Source: Vibrio zhanjiangensis
GTDB taxonomy: Bacteria > Pseudomonadota > Gammaproteobacteria > Enterobacterales > Vibrionaceae
Assembly (NCBI RefSeq): GCF_030161235.1
Contig: NZ_BSPW01000098.1
Location: 1-64,000, forward strand
DNA: 64,000 nt
Reading direction: 5' to 3'
The translations under genes and the position numbers were made by a program. How positions within the stretch are numbered: the first letter of the stretch is position 1; each line of letters opens with the position of its first letter. Shown here piece after piece: positions 61,555 through 64,000 of this stretch. The notes under the pieces were generated by a model, which worked only from the letters and a program-made list of their open reading frames with translations, was not told where the DNA came from and ran no database searches.

Positions 61555-63096
61555 ATGCAACTTAATTCCACGGAAATTAGCGAACTAATTAAACAACGTA
61601 TCGAGTCTTTCGACGTTGTTAGTCAAGCTCGCAACGAAGGTACTATCGTATCGGTAAGCGATGGTATCATCCGCATTCACGGCTTAGCTGACGTGATGCA
61701 AGGTGAAATGATTGAATTACCGGGTGGCCGTTATGCACTCGCACTTAACCTTGAGCGTGACTCGGTAGGTGCGGTTGTCATGGGCCCATATGCTGACCTA
61801 AAGGAAGGCATGAAAGTAACAGGTACAGGTCGTATTCTTGAAGTACCAGTTGGTCCAGAATTGCTAGGACGCGTAGTGAACACGCTAGGTGAGCCTATTG
61901 ATGGTAAGGGACCGATTGAAGCGAAACTATCTTCGCCTGTTGAAGTGATTGCACCGGGTGTAATCGACCGTCAGTCGGTTGATCAACCTGTTCAAACTGG
62001 TTATAAGTCTGTTGACTCAATGATCCCAATTGGTCGTGGTCAGCGTGAACTTGTGATTGGTGACCGTCAGACAGGTAAAACTGCTCTTGCTATTGATGCA
62101 ATCATTAACCAGAAAAACTCTGGTATTTACTCTATCTACGTTGCGATTGGTCAGAAAGCATCGACCATTGCTAACGTTGTGCGCAAACTAGAAGAGCATG
62201 GTGCGCTAGCAAACACTATCGTGGTTGTGGCATCAGCTTCTGAATCTGCAGCGCTGCAATATTTAGCGCCTTATTCTGGTTGTGCTATGGGTGAGTACTT
62301 CCGTGATCGCGGTGAAGATGCACTGATTGTTTATGATGATTTATCAAAGCAAGCTGTGGCTTACCGTCAGATCTCTCTACTACTAAAACGTCCACCAGGT
62401 CGTGAAGCATTCCCAGGGGATGTATTCTACCTTCACTCTCGTTTGCTAGAGCGTGCTGCTCGAGTTAGCGCAGATTATGTAGAAAAATTCACAAATGGTG
62501 AAGTGACAGGTAAGACAGGTTCATTGACTGCTCTGCCTATCATTGAAACCCAAGCGGGTGACGTTTCAGCATTCGTACCGACTAACGTAATCTCGATTAC
62601 TGATGGTCAGATCTTCCTACAAACTGAGCTATTCAACGCTGGCGTTCGTCCTGCGGTTGATCCTGGTATCTCAGTATCTCGTGTAGGTGGTTCTGCTCAG
62701 ACGAAAATCATCAAGAAGCTATCTGGTGGTATCCGTACCGCACTGGCTCAGTACCGTGAACTGGCTGCGTTTGCTCAGTTCTCTTCTGATCTTGATGATG
62801 CAACGAAGAAACAGCTAGACCATGGTCAAAAAGTGACAGAGCTAATGAAGCAAAAGCAATATGCTCCTATGTCTGTATTTGACCAAGCGCTAGTGATTTT
62901 CGCGGCAGAGCGCGGCTATTTGGCAGATGTTGAACTCAACAAACTGTTAGATTTCGAAGCGGCTCTACTATCGTATGCTCGCGCTCAGTACGCTGAACTC
63001 GCGTCTGAGATCGACAAGACGGGTGCTTATAACAATGATGTCGAAGCGCAGCTTAAGAAGCTAGTGGACGATTTCAAAGCAACCCAAACTTGGTAA
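61555..63096 (+). CDS. atpA: ATP synthase subunit alpha
   Basis: The non-catalytic nucleotide-binding subunit of F1, 513 residues as in E. coli. Walker A GDRQTGKTA lies around 169-177, and the conserved PAVDPGISVSRVGG follows around 365. The start is ATG at 61555 after GGAG; the frame start at 61525 overlaps atpH and is rejected. Confidence 0.97.
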   Translation: MQLNSTEISELIKQRIESFDVVSQARNEGTIVSVSDGIIRIHGLADVMQGEMIELPGGRYALALNLERDSVGAVVMGPYADLKEGMKVTGTGRILEVPVGPELLGRVVNTLGEPIDGKGPIEAKLSSPVEVIAPGVIDRQSVDQPVQTGYKSVDSMIPIGRGQRELVIGDRQTGKTALAIDAIINQKNSGIYSIYVAIGQKASTIANVVRKLEEHGALANTIVVVASASESAALQYLAPYSGCAMGEYFRDRGEDALIVYDDLSKQAVAYRQISLLLKRPPGREAFPGDVFYLHSRLLERAARVSADYVEKFTNGEVTGKTGSLTALPIIETQAGDVSAFVPTNVISITDGQIFLQTELFNAGVRPAVDPGISVSRVGGSAQTKIIKKLSGGIRTALAQYRELAAFAQFSSDLDDATKKQLDHGQKVTELMKQKQYAPMSVFDQALVIFAAERGYLADVELNKLLDFEAALLSYARAQYAELASEIDKTGAYNNDVEAQLKKLVDDFKATQTW

Positions 63097-63139
63097 TAGG
63101 TCGGTGGCATTGATTGCCACCAACTAATGGAGAGTAACG

Positions 63140-64000
63140 ATGGCCGGCGCAAAAGAGATACGTAATAAAATCGGTAGTGTTAAAAGCACGCAGAAAATTA
63201 CGAAAGCGATGGAAATGGTAGCAGCTTCAAAAATGCGTCGCTCTCAAGACGCAATGGAAGCTTCTCGTCCATACGCTGAAACAATGCGTAAAGTGATCGG
63301 TCATGTGGCAAACGCAAATCTAGAGTATCGTCATCCGTATCTAGAAGAGCGTGAAGCCAAGCGAGTTGGTTACATCATCGTTTCTACAGACCGTGGCTTG
63401 TGTGGTGGTTTGAACATTAACGTGTTCAAAAAAGCAATTATTGACATGCAAGCTTGGAAAGAAAAAGGGGCTGAAGTTGAACTGGCTGTTGTCGGTTCAA
63501 AAGCAACTGCTTTTTTCAACAACAGTGGCGCTAAAGTTGCTGCGCAGGTTTCTGGCCTTGGCGATAGCCCAAGTTTGGAAGACCTAATCGGTTCTGTGAG
63601 CGTAATGCTGAAGAAATACGATGAAGGTGAACTGGACCGTCTGTATGTAGTGTTCAATAAATTTGTCAACACTATGGTTCAGCAACCGACGATCGATCAA
63701 TTGCTACCTCTGCCTAAATCAGACAGTGAAGAGATGCAGCGTGAGCATTCATGGGACTACATCTATGAACCTGAGCCACAACCACTACTTGATGCACTTT
63801 TAGTGCGTTACGTAGAGTCTCAGGTATATCAGGGTGTAGTAGAGAATCTTGCTTGTGAGCAAGCGGCTCGAATGATTGCGATGAAAGCGGCAACTGACAA
63901 TGCAACCAATTTGATTGAAGATCTTGAACTTGTGTATAACAAAGCCCGTCAGGCTGCAATTACACAAGAGCTATCAGAAATCGTTGGTGGCGCTGCTGCG
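63140..64000 (+). CDS. atpG: ATP synthase subunit gamma (stop outside the window)
   Basis: The central rotor shaft. 287 codons are visible: MAGAKEIRNKIGSVKSTQKI at the start and the C-terminal helix TDNATNLIEDLELVYNKARQ near the end, both conserved. The family has 287-288 residues, so only the stop codon or about one codon lies beyond the edge. Ribosome site GGAGAG-type six to seven bases upstream. atpD and atpC should follow. Confidence 0.96.
   Translation, partial: MAGAKEIRNKIGSVKSTQKITKAMEMVAASKMRRSQDAMEASRPYAETMRKVIGHVANANLEYRHPYLEEREAKRVGYIIVSTDRGLCGGLNINVFKKAIIDMQAWKEKGAEVELAVVGSKATAFFNNSGAKVAAQVSGLGDSPSLEDLIGSVSVMLKKYDEGELDRLYVVFNKFVNTMVQQPTIDQLLPLPKSDSEEMQREHSWDYIYEPEPQPLLDALLVRYVESQVYQGVVENLACEQAARMIAMKAATDNATNLIEDLELVYNKARQAAITQELSEIVGGAAA

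Noticed and set aside
1..64000. Mobile elements, CRISPR arrays, integron repeats, toxin-antitoxin or defence islands
   Set aside because: No transposase, integrase, direct-repeat array or recognisable defence gene was seen; gene order is that of a conserved core chromosome region.

Overview
This is chromosomal DNA of a gammaproteobacterium, almost certainly a Vibrio. It is the replication-origin region of the large chromosome. The evidence is the protein similarity I recognise, the gene order (dnaA-dnaN-recF-gyrB, rpmH-rnpA-yidD-yidC-mnmE-mioC, oriC, mnmG-rsmG-parA-parB-atp) and Vibrio-type neighbours such as DUF2860 and DUF3157 exported proteins and a MneA-like manganese exporter. The order matches what I recall of the Vibrio cholerae chromosome 1 origin region. 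I cannot name the species. The window looks like core genome: I see no insertion sequence, prophage, integron, CRISPR array or tRNA gene.

Layout, left to right. 1-0.2 kb: promoters of a ribosomal RNA operon that runs out of the window to the left. 0.3-13.5 kb: a housekeeping block with yrdA, a DUF1488 gene, aroE, hemF, tsaC, purEK (PurR-box promoter), yrdD, smg, dprA (non-canonical CTG start inferred), def, fmt, rsmB, trkA and trkH. 13.5-24.4 kb: mixed genes, namely a DUF3157 protein, trhA, a Spo0M-like gene, a possible small gene or sRNA, yihD, ccoG, an orphan exported protein, srkA-dsbA, yihG, a DUF2860 protein and comM. 24.5-31.2 kb: the branched-chain amino acid operon ilvGMEDA behind an ilvL leader peptide and attenuator. 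31.2-35.2 kb: an SDR, a YhdH/AcuI-type reductase, two small membrane-protein genes, tusA and mneA under a yybP-ykoY (Mn2+) riboswitch. 35.4-40.5 kb: glyQS, avtA and ibpA, the last with a sigma-32-type promoter and a ROSE RNA thermometer. 40.8-46.9 kb: gyrB-recF-dnaN-dnaA, reading leftward. 47.2-49.5 kb: a polar amino-acid ABC transporter. 49.7-54.1 kb: rpmH, rnpA, yidD, yidC, mnmE, mioC. 54.1-54.45 kb: oriC. 54.5-64 kb: mnmG, rsmG, parA, parB and the ATP synthase operon atpIBEFHA, with atpG cut by the window edge at or next to its stop codon.

How the genes fit together. The region combines initiation and partition of the chromosome (DnaA, beta clamp, RecF, gyrase, oriC, ParAB), membrane insertion (YidC/YidD), tRNA modification (MnmE/MnmG, TusA, TsaC), translation start and quality (Def, Fmt, GlyQS, RsmB, RsmG), potassium uptake (TrkAH), natural transformation (DprA, ComM) and energy supply (F1Fo ATPase). 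Right of oriC all genes read away from the origin. Left of it the dnaA cluster and the rRNA operon read with the fork, while rpmH-mioC and ilv read against it.

I found no undescribed multi-gene system. The most useful observations are cis-acting: the riboswitch, the RNA thermometer, the origin architecture, the ilv attenuator, the dprA start codon and two unannotated small-gene candidates.
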